From contig JAEDGQ010000001.1 of assembly GCA_016297415.1 (NCBI GenBank), positions 74,674 to 138,673 of the forward strand: a stretch of DNA of 64,000 bases. The letters are read 5' to 3'. Under the pieces are notes generated by a model. It saw only the letters and a program-made list of their open reading frames with translations, was not told the origin of the DNA and did no database searches. This document shows positions 7,363 through 15,825 of this stretch, one piece after another; within the stretch, counting starts at the first letter, position 1; the number at the start of each line of letters is the position of its first letter. Both the position numbers and the translations under genes were made by a program. This DNA is from Treponema sp. (lineage in GTDB: Bacteria > Spirochaetota > Spirochaetia > Treponematales > Treponemataceae).

Positions 7363-8553
7363 ATGGAAACTTCTCTCTATATTCATATTCCTTTCTGCAG
7401 CAAAAAGTGTGATTACTGTGATTTTTACAGTGTTCCGCTTCTGGAAAATTCCTGTGTAGTTCCAGATGAAAAATATGTTGATGCAGTCCTTAATGAAGTA
7501 AAATTTTACGTGAATTATTATGGAATTACCAGATGGAATACAATCTATACAGGTGGTGGAACTCCAAGTCAATTAAAGCCAGAACTACTTTTTAAGCTGA
7601 TTAATGGTGTTAAAAATGCTGTTAAAAATCAGTCTTGTTCTGAAATCACTGTAGAAATGAATCCTGATGATGTAACTGAAGAACTTCTCCTGGCAGCTGA
7701 GAGTAGTGGAGTTACAAGAATTTCACTTGGAATCCAGGCTCTTGATGATAAGCCATTAAATCTCATTCATCGGCGCTGCACAAAAGATCAGGTAATTAAA
7801 ACCCTTAATCTTATTAATGAAAAATGGCGGGGAAGATTATCTGTGGATTTTATGGCAGGGCTTCCAGGTCACACATATAAATCTTTTGAAAATCAGTTTG
7901 AACTGATAAATAGTTTTCATATTGATCATATTTCCCTTTATACATTGACACTTGAAGAAAACACTCCTCTTTACAGAAATATAAAATCAGGAAAATTAAA
8001 GTATTCCCCAGATAAAGCAGACAGAATGTGGATTCTTGGAAGAAATATTCTGGAAAAGAAAGGTTTCAGACAGTACGAAGTCAGCAATTTTTCAATACCA
8101 GGATATGAAAGTGCTCATAATACCGTTTACTGGAATTTAGAAAACTACATTGGTGCGGGATGTGGTGCCAGCGGTTCAGTATATAATCTGCGGTCAGGAA
8201 TAAGGTGGACAAATACAAAAGACATTAAAAAATATGAGGAATTCTGGAAAAATTGGGAAAATTCTTTTGAAAGTGTCTACAAATTCAGACAGAATGAAGT
8301 TCTTTCTAAAGAAGATCAGGAATTTGAGTTTATTATGATGGGATTCCGTAAGCTTAACGGGATTTCAAAAAAAGCCTATGAAGAAAGATTTTCCTTGAAT
8401 CTGGATGAAAGACTTGGAATAAAAAACGGCCTGTTCAAGGATTGGACAGACCGCGGATTAACAAAAGTAATAAAAGAAAAAAATGATATCCGGTATTCTC
8501 TCAACAGAAGGGGAATACTTATGCTTAATTTGTTTTTGGAATCTTTATTATAA
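7363..8553 (+). CDS. hemW: HemW-like radical SAM protein
   Basis: 396 aa from the ATG at 7363 (a TTG lies just before, at 7360). The radical SAM cluster motif is CSKKCDYCDFY (CX3CX2C plus the extra Cys-free HemN-type context), preceded by YIHIPF. GGGTPS, VEMNPDD and RISLGIQALDD follow in HemN/HemW order, and a HemN C-terminal domain is present (EFIMMGFRKLNGI). HemW binds heme and 4Fe-4S; it is often misnamed oxygen-independent coproporphyrinogen oxidase. True HemN activity is unlikely given the HemW-like length. It starts 7 bp after lepB. Its last 29 bp overlap, tail to tail, the 3' end of the histidine kinase gene on the other strand. Confidence 0.88.
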   Translation: METSLYIHIPFCSKKCDYCDFYSVPLLENSCVVPDEKYVDAVLNEVKFYVNYYGITRWNTIYTGGGTPSQLKPELLFKLINGVKNAVKNQSCSEITVEMNPDDVTEELLLAAESSGVTRISLGIQALDDKPLNLIHRRCTKDQVIKTLNLINEKWRGRLSVDFMAGLPGHTYKSFENQFELINSFHIDHISLYTLTLEENTPLYRNIKSGKLKYSPDKADRMWILGRNILEKKGFRQYEVSNFSIPGYESAHNTVYWNLENYIGAGCGASGSVYNLRSGIRWTNTKDIKKYEEFWKNWENSFESVYKFRQNEVLSKEDQEFEFIMMGFRKLNGISKKAYEERFSLNLDERLGIKNGLFKDWTDRGLTKVIKEKNDIRYSLNRRGILMLNLFLESLL

Positions 8554-9568
8554 AAGCTGTTCCAACACCTTTTTGGGATTCTACGTCAATTTTCCAGCCG
8601 TGGATATCAATAATGTTTTTAACAACGGAAAGACCGATTCCATAACCGGCTTCCCGGCGGCTGCTGGAAGCTCTGTAGAACATGTCAAAAATATACTGCT
8701 GGTCTTTTTTTTCCATACCGATTCCGCTGTCTTCAATTTTTACAATAATTTCTGAGTCAGTTTCTTCGGCTGTCAGGTTGATCTCATCTCCTTCATTTGT
8801 ATAACGAAGGGCATTTGAATAAAGGTTTTCAAGAGCACGCTGTACCAGCTCCGAATCATATGGTAGCGAAATGTCTTTTGAAATGTTAATAGAGCCTTTT
8901 ACATTCCTTTTGAAAATAGTACCGGTACCTACAGAACTGTTTATAAAACTTGAAAGCATTGGTTCAATAGGCTGGTTTACAAGGTTTTTCTTCCATGTCT
9001 GACTGTTCAGTTTTACATAATTAATAAGAGTATTAATCATATTTTCCAGCTGCTCAGATTTAGAAAGCATAATCTGTACTGTTTTCTGAATTTCTTCTGG
9101 ATCTGTAATAACGCCGTCAGCTATAGCTTCAGAATAACCTTTGATTACTGCAACTGGTGTTCTAAGGTCATGGCTTATGCCCATAATAAGTTTATTTCTT
9201 CTTTCTTCATTTTCCCGAAGAGTAAGGCGCATTTTTTCGAGATTTACAATAAGATCTGTTATTTCGTTGGCTCCACGATTGCTTTTTCGTCTTTCAAGAG
9301 AATCATTAACTTCTCCATCAGCAAGTTTTTTTGTGGAATTTTGAAGGAATTTTATGGATTTCTGAATAGTTTTAGATAAGTGAAGTGTAAAAAGAATAAT
9401 AAGAAGTTCAAAAATGAAAGTAATGATACCAATAATTATAAACTGTGAAGCATTACTGATTCCTGATTCATCGGCAATATAGTCTACTACCGGAATAATA
9501 AGAACTGCGTTAAAAGGAATCAGCACAGCTCCTGCAAGGAAGAGCTGCAGCTGTTTCTTAATCCTCAT
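8525..9568 (-). CDS. Sensor histidine kinase
   Basis: 347 aa. Two membrane segments (about residues 8-28 and 43-63) flank only a very short extracytoplasmic loop, so the signal is probably sensed within or near the membrane. Then come a HAMP-like linker (about 65-115), a HisKA domain with the phospho-acceptor in GISHDLRTPVAVIKGYSEA (His133), and a HATPase_c domain with N box (ALENLYSNALRYT), DSGIGM and GYGIGLSVVKNIID. The ATG directly follows the stop of the response regulator gene, and the two form an operon in regulator-kinase order. The 3' end overlaps hemW on the other strand by 29 bp. The signal is unknown. Confidence 0.9.
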   Translation of the reverse strand: MRIKKQLQLFLAGAVLIPFNAVLIIPVVDYIADESGISNASQFIIIGIITFIFELLIILFTLHLSKTIQKSIKFLQNSTKKLADGEVNDSLERRKSNRGANEITDLIVNLEKMRLTLRENEERRNKLIMGISHDLRTPVAVIKGYSEAIADGVITDPEEIQKTVQIMLSKSEQLENMINTLINYVKLNSQTWKKNLVNQPIEPMLSSFINSSVGTGTIFKRNVKGSINISKDISLPYDSELVQRALENLYSNALRYTNEGDEINLTAEETDSEIIVKIEDSGIGMEKKDQQYIFDMFYRASSSRREAGYGIGLSVVKNIIDIHGWKIDVESQKGVGTAFIIKIPKTN

Positions 9569-10264
9569 TTAGTTTTCGCCTTTTTCGAATTTATAACCCA
9601 TACCGAATACTGTTTTAATGTATTTTGGTGCTGAAGGATCATCTTCAATCTTTTTGCGAAGTCTCTGTACATAAACTGCAACTGCAGTAATGTCGCCAAA
9701 CTGAGCTTTCCATACTTCATTATAAATTTTTTCTGGCCCCAGTGTTTCACCTTCATGTGAAATAAGGAATTCAAGTACTTCGTATTCTTTTGTTGAAAGA
9801 GGAATTTTTTCAGGACCTTTTTTAAGTACACAGCTGTTCAAAAGAACTGTGTATGGACCAAATTCATAAGATGCTTCTGCTGCGGCTGTAACTTTTGCCT
9901 GGCGTCTGATAATTGCTTCAACTCTGGCTACCAGAACTTTTGGTGAATATGGTTTTGTAACAAATTCATCAGCACCGCCGTCCAGACCTTTAATAATGTC
10001 TTCATCAGCATCACGGGCAGAAACGATGATAACTGGGAGAGAAGGGCTGTAATCTTTTCTGAATTTTGTAAGAAATTCAAAACCGCTCATACCTGGCAGG
10101 TTAAGGTCAAGAATAATAAGATCAGGCATCTGTCTGTCGATTGCAGTTAAAGCTTCTTCTGCAGTTGCAACTGCTTCAACTGTCATGCCTGATTTTTTGA
10201 GATACATAGCTGCAAGATCGGCCATTTCTGGAACGTCTTCGATAATAAGAATCTTTGAATTCAT
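9569..10264 (-). CDS. OmpR-family response regulator
   Basis: 231 aa. The receiver domain (1-120) has IIEDVPEMAD (acidic pocket), phospho-acceptor Asp53 in LIILDLNLPGMSG, a conserved Ser in VIIVSARDA and Lys in FVTKPYSP. The C-terminal winged-helix domain (about 130-228) has LSTKEYEVLEFLISHEGE and VYVQRLRKKIEDDP, ending in the usual GMGYKFE. It is a DNA-binding transcription regulator paired with the kinase just downstream. AAGGA 7 nt before the ATG is a good ribosome binding site. Targets are not apparent from sequence; the adjacent divergent flagellar operon is one possibility, by position only. Confidence 0.92.
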   Translation of the reverse strand: MNSKILIIEDVPEMADLAAMYLKKSGMTVEAVATAEEALTAIDRQMPDLIILDLNLPGMSGFEFLTKFRKDYSPSLPVIIVSARDADEDIIKGLDGGADEFVTKPYSPKVLVARVEAIIRRQAKVTAAAEASYEFGPYTVLLNSCVLKKGPEKIPLSTKEYEVLEFLISHEGETLGPEKIYNEVWKAQFGDITAVAVYVQRLRKKIEDDPSAPKYIKTVFGMGYKFEKGEN

Positions 10265-10432
10265 AATTTTTCCTTAAAATATATATAAAATTATTCCACC
10301 AATTTTAAAAAATTACAAGTTTTTTTATAACATGTTGTTAAATTAAAAAAATTATCATAATATAATATAGAAAATTAATTATGAAAATTAATTGAAAAAG
10401 TCTTTGTCAGAGGGAATTTCTTCCTTTTCTAC

Positions 10433-10461
10433 TTGACGATATTTCGATTAGAATAGAAAAT
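10433..10461 (+). promoter_or_regulatory. Possible promoter of the flagellar operon
   Basis: TTGACG (10433-10438) is a near-perfect -35. At 17-bp spacing the -10 is poor (GAAAAT), with TAGAAT/TAGAAA alternatives at wrong spacing (10-15 bp). The flbD ATG is at 10467. The 202-bp divergent region 10265-10466 is otherwise very AT-rich and holds no gene. Confidence 0.3.
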
Positions 10462-10466
10462 AAAAT

Positions 10467-10664
10467 ATGATTGCAGTTACTCGTCTGGATGGAAAGAAAT
10501 ACTGGATTAATCCCCATATGATAGAAAGTATGGAACAGACACCTGATCTTACTATTACATTTCTTTCCGGCAAAAAGGTTGTTGTAAAAGATGACCCGGA
10601 TACTTTGATTAAGAATATTATTTCTTACAGACAGCAGCTGCAGGTTACTAAACAGGAATTATAA
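10467..10664 (+). CDS. flbD: Flagellar protein FlbD
   Basis: 65 aa, matching the FlbD family in length and in the pattern MIAVTRLDGKKYWINPHMIESMEQTPDLTI, with GKKVVVKD and a C-terminal helix. FlbD is a small conserved protein found between flgE and motA in spirochaete and clostridial flagellar operons; its biochemical role is not settled. Here it is the first gene of the operon, because the usual upstream flgD/flgE genes are absent and a divergent two-component system lies upstream instead. No obvious ribosome binding site. Confidence 0.88.
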   Translation: MIAVTRLDGKKYWINPHMIESMEQTPDLTITFLSGKKVVVKDDPDTLIKNIISYRQQLQVTKQEL

Positions 10665-10670
10665 ATCTAA

Positions 10671-10702
10671 AAAAGCTCGGTGGGGTTTAGGAGGAAGCTT
10701 TT
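10671..10702 (+). promoter_or_regulatory. Hairpin around the motA ribosome binding site
   Basis: AAAAGCT (10671-10677) can pair with AGCTTTT (10696-10702), which ends immediately before the motA ATG. The Shine-Dalgarno GGAGGA lies in the loop. This could tune motA translation relative to flbD, but a 7-bp AT-rich stem is weak. Confidence 0.3.
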
Positions 10703-11485
10703 ATGGATATTGCGTCAATCATCGCTGTTGTTGGTGGTGCTGCCGTAATCGTACTTGGTGTTATTACATCAGGTGGATCTATGGGTGGTATTATCGACGT
10801 TCCATCTCTTTTCGTAACAATCGGTGGTTCTTACTTCTCTCTCTTTTTTGTTGCTCCTTTAAAGCAGGCTCTTGGTCTTTTCAAAATCATGGGCCGCGTT
10901 TTCAAAACTTATAATTATGTAGAAAAAAATCAGATTCAGAATATGGTTGCTCTTTCTGAAAAGGCCAGACGTGAAGGTATTCTTGCCCTTGAAGAAGGAC
11001 TTGAAGATCTTGATGACCAGTTTATGAAAAACGGTTTAAGAATGGTTGTCGATGGTACTGACGGTAATGTAATCCGTTCAATCATGGAAAATGAAATGTC
11101 ACAGATGGAAGCAAGACATATGAGCTGGATTAATATCGTTAACCAGTGGGCAGGTTTTGGTCCTGGTTTTGGTATGATGGGTACTGTAATTGGTCTTATT
11201 GGTATGCTTCGTAACCTGGAAGATAAATCTTCCCTGGGTCCTAACATGGCCGTTGCCCTCATTACTACACTTTATGGTTCTATGCTTGCCAACTGGCTCA
11301 TTGGACCTATGGCTCAGAAACTCCTTGCACAGAATGCCCAGGAAATTACTTCCAGAGAAATGATACTTGAAGGTGTTCTTTCAATTCAGGCTGGTGATAA
11401 CCCTCGTATTCTTGCAATGAAGCTTCTTACTTATCTTGATCCAAAAACAAGAAAAATTATCGAAGCTGACGTTCTTAAAGATTAG
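10703..11485 (+). CDS. motA: Flagellar stator protein MotA
   Basis: 260 aa. Four membrane segments (about residues 1-22, 30-50, 148-170 and 182-205) with the long cytoplasmic loop between segments 2 and 3 that contacts FliG (basic and acidic patch around KARREGILALEEGLED). The conserved Pro-rich FGPGFGMMGTVIGLIGML and VALITTLYGSMLANWLIGP belong to the channel helices. It forms the ion-conducting stator with MotB. Strong ribosome binding site (TAGGAGGA). Confidence 0.95.
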   Translation: MDIASIIAVVGGAAVIVLGVITSGGSMGGIIDVPSLFVTIGGSYFSLFFVAPLKQALGLFKIMGRVFKTYNYVEKNQIQNMVALSEKARREGILALEEGLEDLDDQFMKNGLRMVVDGTDGNVIRSIMENEMSQMEARHMSWINIVNQWAGFGPGFGMMGTVIGLIGMLRNLEDKSSLGPNMAVALITTLYGSMLANWLIGPMAQKLLAQNAQEITSREMILEGVLSIQAGDNPRILAMKLLTYLDPKTRKIIEADVLKD

Positions 11486-11503
11486 GATTTATTGGAATAA
11501 ATA

Positions 11504-12241
11504 ATGGCTAAGGAAAAAAAAGAACCTGAAAAACCGTCAACCGCCTGGCAGGGTACTTATGGTGATATGATCACCCTTATGCTCTGCTTTTTCGTTATGT
11601 TGTACGATCCTTCAGAAGTAGACACTACAATGCTTGCTCAGATTCAGTCCTCAATCGTTATACAGCAGGATTCTATTGAAAGTCCTGTTACAACAGGAGG
11701 TATGTCTCTTACAGCGGGACGTCTTGCTGACCTTGGTAATACCATTAATTCACTTCCATCAGTAGAAAAGGGAAAATCCCTTGGTCTTGCAAAAAAGAAA
11801 GCGGTTTCATTATTTGCACCAGAAAGAAAATCAGCAAAAATTACAGTAACTTCCGATGAAAGAGGAATTGTAATTTCACTTGCTTCAGATAATTTTTTTG
11901 AAGAAGGAAGTGCTGATTTAGATATAGAAGAAACAAGAGAAATTCTGCTTAAGTTGTCCAAGTTTTTTCAGGAACCTGAAATTAAAAACAGAAGATTCCG
12001 GATCGAAGGACATACGGACAGTACTCCTGTTTCCAATGAAAAATTCCCTTCAAACTGGGAACTTTCAGCAGCTCGTGCTGTAAATACACTTCATTATCTT
12101 TCAGATTTTGGAGTTGATGAAAAAAGATTTTCTGTTGCCGGCTATGCTGATACACGTCCTGTTTTTTCTAACGATTCAAGAGAGGGACAGGCTTACAACC
12201 GCAGGGTTGATATTTTAATTCTTGATGATGGACATTTTTAA
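11504..12241 (+). CDS. motB: Flagellar stator protein MotB
   Basis: 245 aa. One N-terminal membrane helix carries the essential ion-binding aspartate (Asp21, in [17 protein letters not shown]), followed by a plug/linker region and a C-terminal OmpA-like peptidoglycan-binding domain ([29 protein letters not shown], then [20 protein letters not shown]). It anchors the MotA/MotB stator to the cell wall. It follows motA by 18 bp. Confidence 0.95.
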   Translation: MAKEKKEPEKPSTAWQGTYGDMITLMLCFFVMLYDPSEVDTTMLAQIQSSIVIQQDSIESPVTTGGMSLTAGRLADLGNTINSLPSVEKGKSLGLAKKKAVSLFAPERKSAKITVTSDERGIVISLASDNFFEEGSADLDIEETREILLKLSKFFQEPEIKNRRFRIEGHTDSTPVSNEKFPSNWELSAARAVNTLHYLSDFGVDEKRFSVAGYADTRPVFSNDSREGQAYNRRVDILILDDGHF

Positions 12242-12290
12242 TGATAATGTTATTAAAATTGTTCACCGATAATTAATACAGGAGTATTTT

Positions 12291-12845
12291 ATGGCAGATA
12301 ATGACGACATGGACCTTAATGATGACACAGGAAGTGAAGCTCTTTCTTCTTCCGGTAAAAGTAAAGGTCTTGGTGGAATGCTTCCTGGAATGCTGAAATG
12401 GATTGCATTCGGTGTTGGAGCTTTAATTTTAATCATTGTTTCAGTATTTGTATGCTTTAAATTATTTGGTAAAAATACATCTTCTGCTGACCCTATTACT
12501 TATCAGGAAGAATATACTGCTAATAGAGAAATTCTTGACTGGTATAGTTCTCTTGGTACCATCAGAACTAAAACAAGTGATGTAAATCCTTCATCTGTAA
12601 TTGTTGATGTGGTTCTTGGATACAAAAAAGACGACAAAGCAACATCTACAGAAATTACACAGAGAACTGTTGAATTAAAGGACTTTTTAAGACGTTACTT
12701 CACACAGAAATCTTCAGAAGAATTAAAGCCTCAGAATGAAGAAGGTATTCGTATTGAAATTCGTAATGCCATCAATGATGAAATTCTGAGCAGCTCAAAG
12801 ATTAAAGATGTACGTTTTATGACACTGGATGTTATCCAGCAGTAA
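12291..12845 (+). CDS. fliL: Flagellar basal body protein FliL
   Basis: 184 aa. An acidic cytoplasmic N-terminus, one membrane segment (about residues 35-58, WIAFGVGALILIIVSVFVCF) and a periplasmic FliL domain ending in the typical IRIEIRNAINDEILSSSKIKDVRFMTLDVIQQ. FliL surrounds and supports the stator; in spirochaetes it influences orientation of the periplasmic flagella. GGAG 7 nt before the ATG. Position between motB and fliM supports the call. Confidence 0.88.
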   Translation: MADNDDMDLNDDTGSEALSSSGKSKGLGGMLPGMLKWIAFGVGALILIIVSVFVCFKLFGKNTSSADPITYQEEYTANREILDWYSSLGTIRTKTSDVNPSSVIVDVVLGYKKDDKATSTEITQRTVELKDFLRRYFTQKSSEELKPQNEEGIRIEIRNAINDEILSSSKIKDVRFMTLDVIQQ

Positions 12846-12873
12846 TTAAACGGAATTATAAGGTGGAATAGAC

Positions 12874-13908
12874 ATGAACGAAGTTCTGTCACAAGATGAA
12901 ATTGACCAGCTCTTACAGGCAATCAGTTCTGGCGATACAGAAACTGATGATTTTAAGCCGGTTAGTGATACTCGCAAAATTAAAATTTATGATTTTAAAC
13001 GTCCGGATAAATTCTCTAAAGAACAGATCCGTACAGTTTCAATCATGCATGAAACTTTTGCCCGTCTCACAACTACATCTTTGTCTGCACAGCTTCGTTC
13101 TCTCGTTCATGTTCACGTAGCATCAGTAGATCAGCTTACATATGAAGAATTTATCCGTTCTATTCCAACTCCTACAACTCTGGCTGTAATTAATATGGAC
13201 CCTCTTAAAGGTAATGCTGTTCTTGAAATTGACCCTGCAATTACATTCAGTATTATTGACCGTCTGTTTGGTGGTACTGGACAGGGAGCAAAAGTCAGCC
13301 GTGATTTAACAGATATCGAAGCTTCCGTAATGGAAGGAATTATTGTTCGTATTCTTGCCAATATGCGTGAAGCATGGACTCAGGTAATCGACCTCCGTCC
13401 TCGTCTTGGACAGATTGAAACTAATCCTCAGTTTGCCCAGATTGTACCTCCAACAGAAATGGTTGTACTTGTAACACTGGAAACAAAAGTAGGTGAAGAA
13501 GAAGGTATGATGAACTTCTGTATTCCATACCTCACAATCGAACCTATTATTTCAAAACTTTCTTCACAGTTCTGGTTCTCTTCTGTACGTCGTTCATCGA
13601 CAACACAGTACCTTGCAACTTTGAAGGAAAAACTTTCTGACGTAGATATGGATGTTGTTGCTGAAATCGGCACAATTAATCTTCCTATCCGTGATGTTCT
13701 TGCTCTTCGCCAGGGTGATGTAGTTCGCCTTTCAAGTGTAAGAGTGGGAGATCCTTTAACCTTAAGTGTTGGTAACAAGAAAAAATTCTTGTGCCAGCCT
13801 GGTGTAGTTGGAAAGAAAATGGCTGTTCAGGTAATCAGCAAACTTGATCAGCAGGAAAATGAAGACTTAGAACAATTATCCGTAGAAGGAGATGAATCTT
13901 ATGAGTGA
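12874..13908 (+). CDS. fliM: Flagellar switch protein FliM
   Basis: 344 aa. An N-terminal CheY-P-binding motif (LSQDEIDQLLQAISSGD, residues 5-21), a CheC-like middle domain (from DFKRPDKFSKEQIR through the LKGNAVLEIDPAITFSIIDRLFGG block), and a C-terminal SpoA/FliN-like domain (ISKLSSQFWF to the end). Part of the C-ring that switches flagellar rotation. Overlaps the start of fliY by 8 bp. Confidence 0.97.
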   Translation: MNEVLSQDEIDQLLQAISSGDTETDDFKPVSDTRKIKIYDFKRPDKFSKEQIRTVSIMHETFARLTTTSLSAQLRSLVHVHVASVDQLTYEEFIRSIPTPTTLAVINMDPLKGNAVLEIDPAITFSIIDRLFGGTGQGAKVSRDLTDIEASVMEGIIVRILANMREAWTQVIDLRPRLGQIETNPQFAQIVPPTEMVVLVTLETKVGEEEGMMNFCIPYLTIEPIISKLSSQFWFSSVRRSSTTQYLATLKEKLSDVDMDVVAEIGTINLPIRDVLALRQGDVVRLSSVRVGDPLTLSVGNKKKFLCQPGVVGKKMAVQVISKLDQQENEDLEQLSVEGDESYE

Positions 13909-15106
13909 TGGTGCAATTTCACAGGACGAAATCGACGCTCTCTTATCTGGTGTAGATATGGGCGTAGCAGGAGGAGCTTCTTCCGGATCGTCAGTTAGTT
14001 TTGATACAACTGTTCTCGAAACATTTGCAGAAGGAATTAAAGACGAACTTGTTTCTAAACTTAATTCCATGACTGGAAGTGATTTTAAGGCTTCAACACC
14101 TTTAGTTGAAACAATGGATAGAGACCAGCTTCTGGCTAAAATTCCAGAAATGGTTGTTGCTGTCATGGCAGACTATTCAACAGCACTTAAAGGTGATCAC
14201 CTTTTTATGCTTTCTCCAGAATTCGGAACTAAACTTACATGTTTAATCAATAAAGAAGAAAATGCTGAACTTGATGATATGGCTCTTTCTGTTCTTTCAG
14301 AAGTTGTTTCAAATCATACAGGTACAGAAATAAATGAATTAAGCAAGGATGGAAAACTTCCGGGACTTGCAACAAATCCTCCGGAAGGTGTACATGTGCC
14401 AAAAGCTATGGTGCGTATTCCACAGGGATCATTCGTACTTTTCAGCTATCCATATAGTCTTGAAGGCGAAAACTACACACTTTGGGAAGCAGTTTCTGCT
14501 GAAGTTGCAAAGGGAATGATTTCAGCTCTGGGCGGCGGAGCAGATTCATCAACTGGTGCTCTTAATGCAGCTGACCTTGGAAACCTTATGGGGGGTGATG
14601 CCGGAGTTATGGGCGGAATGCAGCAGCCAATGATGGGTGGCATGCCAAATATGGGAATGCCAAACATGGGTATGGGCGGAATGCAGCAGCCAATGATGGG
14701 CGGTATGCCAAATATGGGTATGGGCGGAATGCAGCAGCCAATGATGGGTGGTATGCCAAACATGGGACAGGTAATGGGAATGAACACACCAAACGTTCAG
14801 TCAATCCAGTATCCAAATCTTATGGGTGGTAACGCTGGCGGCGAACAGGGAAATATCGGTCTTATCATGGATGTATTCATGGAAATGACCGTAGAACTTG
14901 GACGTACTAAAAAACAGATTAAAGAAATCCTTGGAATGGGCGAAGGTACAATCATTGAGCTTGATAAACTTGCCGGTGAACCAGTAGACATTCTTGTAAA
15001 TCACAAACCAATTGCCAAAGGTGAAGTTGTAGTTATCGATGAAAACTTCGGTGTTCGTGTAACTGAAATCCTTTCACCAATGGAAAGAGTTTCTGATTTA
15101 CACTAA
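13901..15106 (+). CDS. fliY: Flagellar switch protein FliY/FliN with Met-Gly repeat linker
   Basis: 401 aa from the ATG at 13901. An in-frame ATG at 13892 is too close to the AAGGAG Shine-Dalgarno. Its own CheY-P-binding motif (ISQDEIDALLSG) is at the N-terminus, a CheC/FliY-type middle domain spans about 25-215, and a FliN/SpoA domain (LIMDVFMEMTVELGRTKKQI onward) fills about 320-400. Between them, residues 230-300 form a Met/Gly/Gln/Pro/Asn linker with three near-identical 16-aa units beginning MGGMQQPMMGGMP. FliY replaces or supplements FliN in the C-ring of spirochaetes and Gram-positives. A terminator-like hairpin follows. Confidence 0.93.
   Translation: MSDGAISQDEIDALLSGVDMGVAGGASSGSSVSFDTTVLETFAEGIKDELVSKLNSMTGSDFKASTPLVETMDRDQLLAKIPEMVVAVMADYSTALKGDHLFMLSPEFGTKLTCLINKEENAELDDMALSVLSEVVSNHTGTEINELSKDGKLPGLATNPPEGVHVPKAMVRIPQGSFVLFSYPYSLEGENYTLWEAVSAEVAKGMISALGGGADSSTGALNAADLGNLMGGDAGVMGGMQQPMMGGMPNMGMPNMGMGGMQQPMMGGMPNMGMGGMQQPMMGGMPNMGQVMGMNTPNVQSIQYPNLMGGNAGGEQGNIGLIMDVFMEMTVELGRTKKQIKEILGMGEGTIIELDKLAGEPVDILVNHKPIAKGEVVVIDENFGVRVTEILSPMERVSDLH
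14609..14767 (+). repeat. Tandem 48-bp repeats inside fliY
   Basis: Three copies start at 14609, 14672 and 14720. The base unit is 48 bp (16 codons); the first interval is 63 bp because five extra codons (MPNMG type) are inserted. Repeats are nearly identical at DNA level, differing mostly in third positions (ggtggc/gggcggt), so copy-number change by recombination or slippage is possible and would stay in frame. Confidence 0.9.
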
Positions 15107-15125
15107 TAATCAGATTTAATAAATA

Positions 15126-15156
15126 AACGCTGGTTATTTAATCAGCGTTTTTTTTT
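15126..15156 (+). terminator. Strong terminator-like hairpin between fliY and fliO
   Basis: AACGCTG (15126-15132) pairs with CAGCGTT (15143-15149), with extra GU/AU pairs in the loop, followed directly by an unbroken T run to 15156. It is a canonical rho-independent terminator in the middle of the flagellar operon, 19 bp before fliO. No promoter fits in the short gap after it. Confidence 0.85.
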
Positions 15157-15174
15157 AATAAACGGGTGGGGAAA

Positions 15175-15813
15175 ATGAATAAAAAACTCTTTGCTGTAGC
15201 TTTTGTATGCTGCAGTTTTTTCGTGTTTGCATCAAATTTATATGCAAAAAGTAAAACCGAAACTAAAACTGAAGAACAGACTCAGTCTTTTTCAATTTCA
15301 ACAGATCCTTCAGATATAAAACTCACAGATTCTGTACCACAGAATCCTGTATATAATCAAAAATCTCCTTCAACAATCTGGCTTTTTGTAAAAATGATTT
15401 TTGCACTTGCTTTAATCGCAGGTATTGCATACGGCGTTTTTTACCTGATGAAAAAAAATGTAAAAGCCCGGAATGACAGTGATCCTTTTCTTCGTAATGT
15501 AAGTCAAATTACTCTTTCTCCAGGTAAAACAATTAATGTTATCACCCTGCAGAATACAGCATATCTTATTGGTGTAACTGATAATAACATTAATCTTTTA
15601 GGTCAGGTTCAGGACGAACAGCTGATTAATGCCATGAATCTTTATTCTGATCAGAATAATACTGTTTCTAAGCCTAAGAGTTTTTCAGAAATTCTTGAAA
15701 TCTTTATGCCGGGCAGTAAAAATTCTCAAAAACAGAACATTTTTCAGAATGAATCTCAGAGTGCAGCAGATGTTATAAAAAATCAGAGAAACCGTCTTAA
15801 TACAGAAGAATAA
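15175..15813 (+). CDS. fliO: Flagellar biosynthesis protein FliO
   Basis: 212 aa from the ATG at 15175. A GTG at 15166 lies within the GGTGGGG ribosome binding site. It has a signal-peptide-like N-terminus (LFAVAFVCCSFFVFASNLYA), a long Ser/Thr-rich linker, one membrane segment (about residues 65-88, WLFVKMIFALALIAGIAYGVFYLM) and a cytoplasmic FliO domain (ITLSPGKTINVITLQNTAYLIGVTDNNINLL). FliO helps assemble the FliP ring of the export gate. It is longer than enteric FliO. Position before fliP supports the call. Confidence 0.85.
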   Translation: MNKKLFAVAFVCCSFFVFASNLYAKSKTETKTEEQTQSFSISTDPSDIKLTDSVPQNPVYNQKSPSTIWLFVKMIFALALIAGIAYGVFYLMKKNVKARNDSDPFLRNVSQITLSPGKTINVITLQNTAYLIGVTDNNINLLGQVQDEQLINAMNLYSDQNNTVSKPKSFSEILEIFMPGSKNSQKQNIFQNESQSAADVIKNQRNRLNTEE

Positions 15814-15825
15814 TTGGAGTTAGAG

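Noticed and set aside
12265..12272. ACCGATAA before fliL as a sigma-28 -10 box
   Set aside because: One mismatch in the -10 and no -35 match at the right distance (AATG); it lies within an operon with an adequate ribosome binding site.
14473..14787. Minus-strand Pro/Ile/Cys-rich repetitive frame
   Set aside because: It is the shadow of the Met-Gly repeats in fliY.
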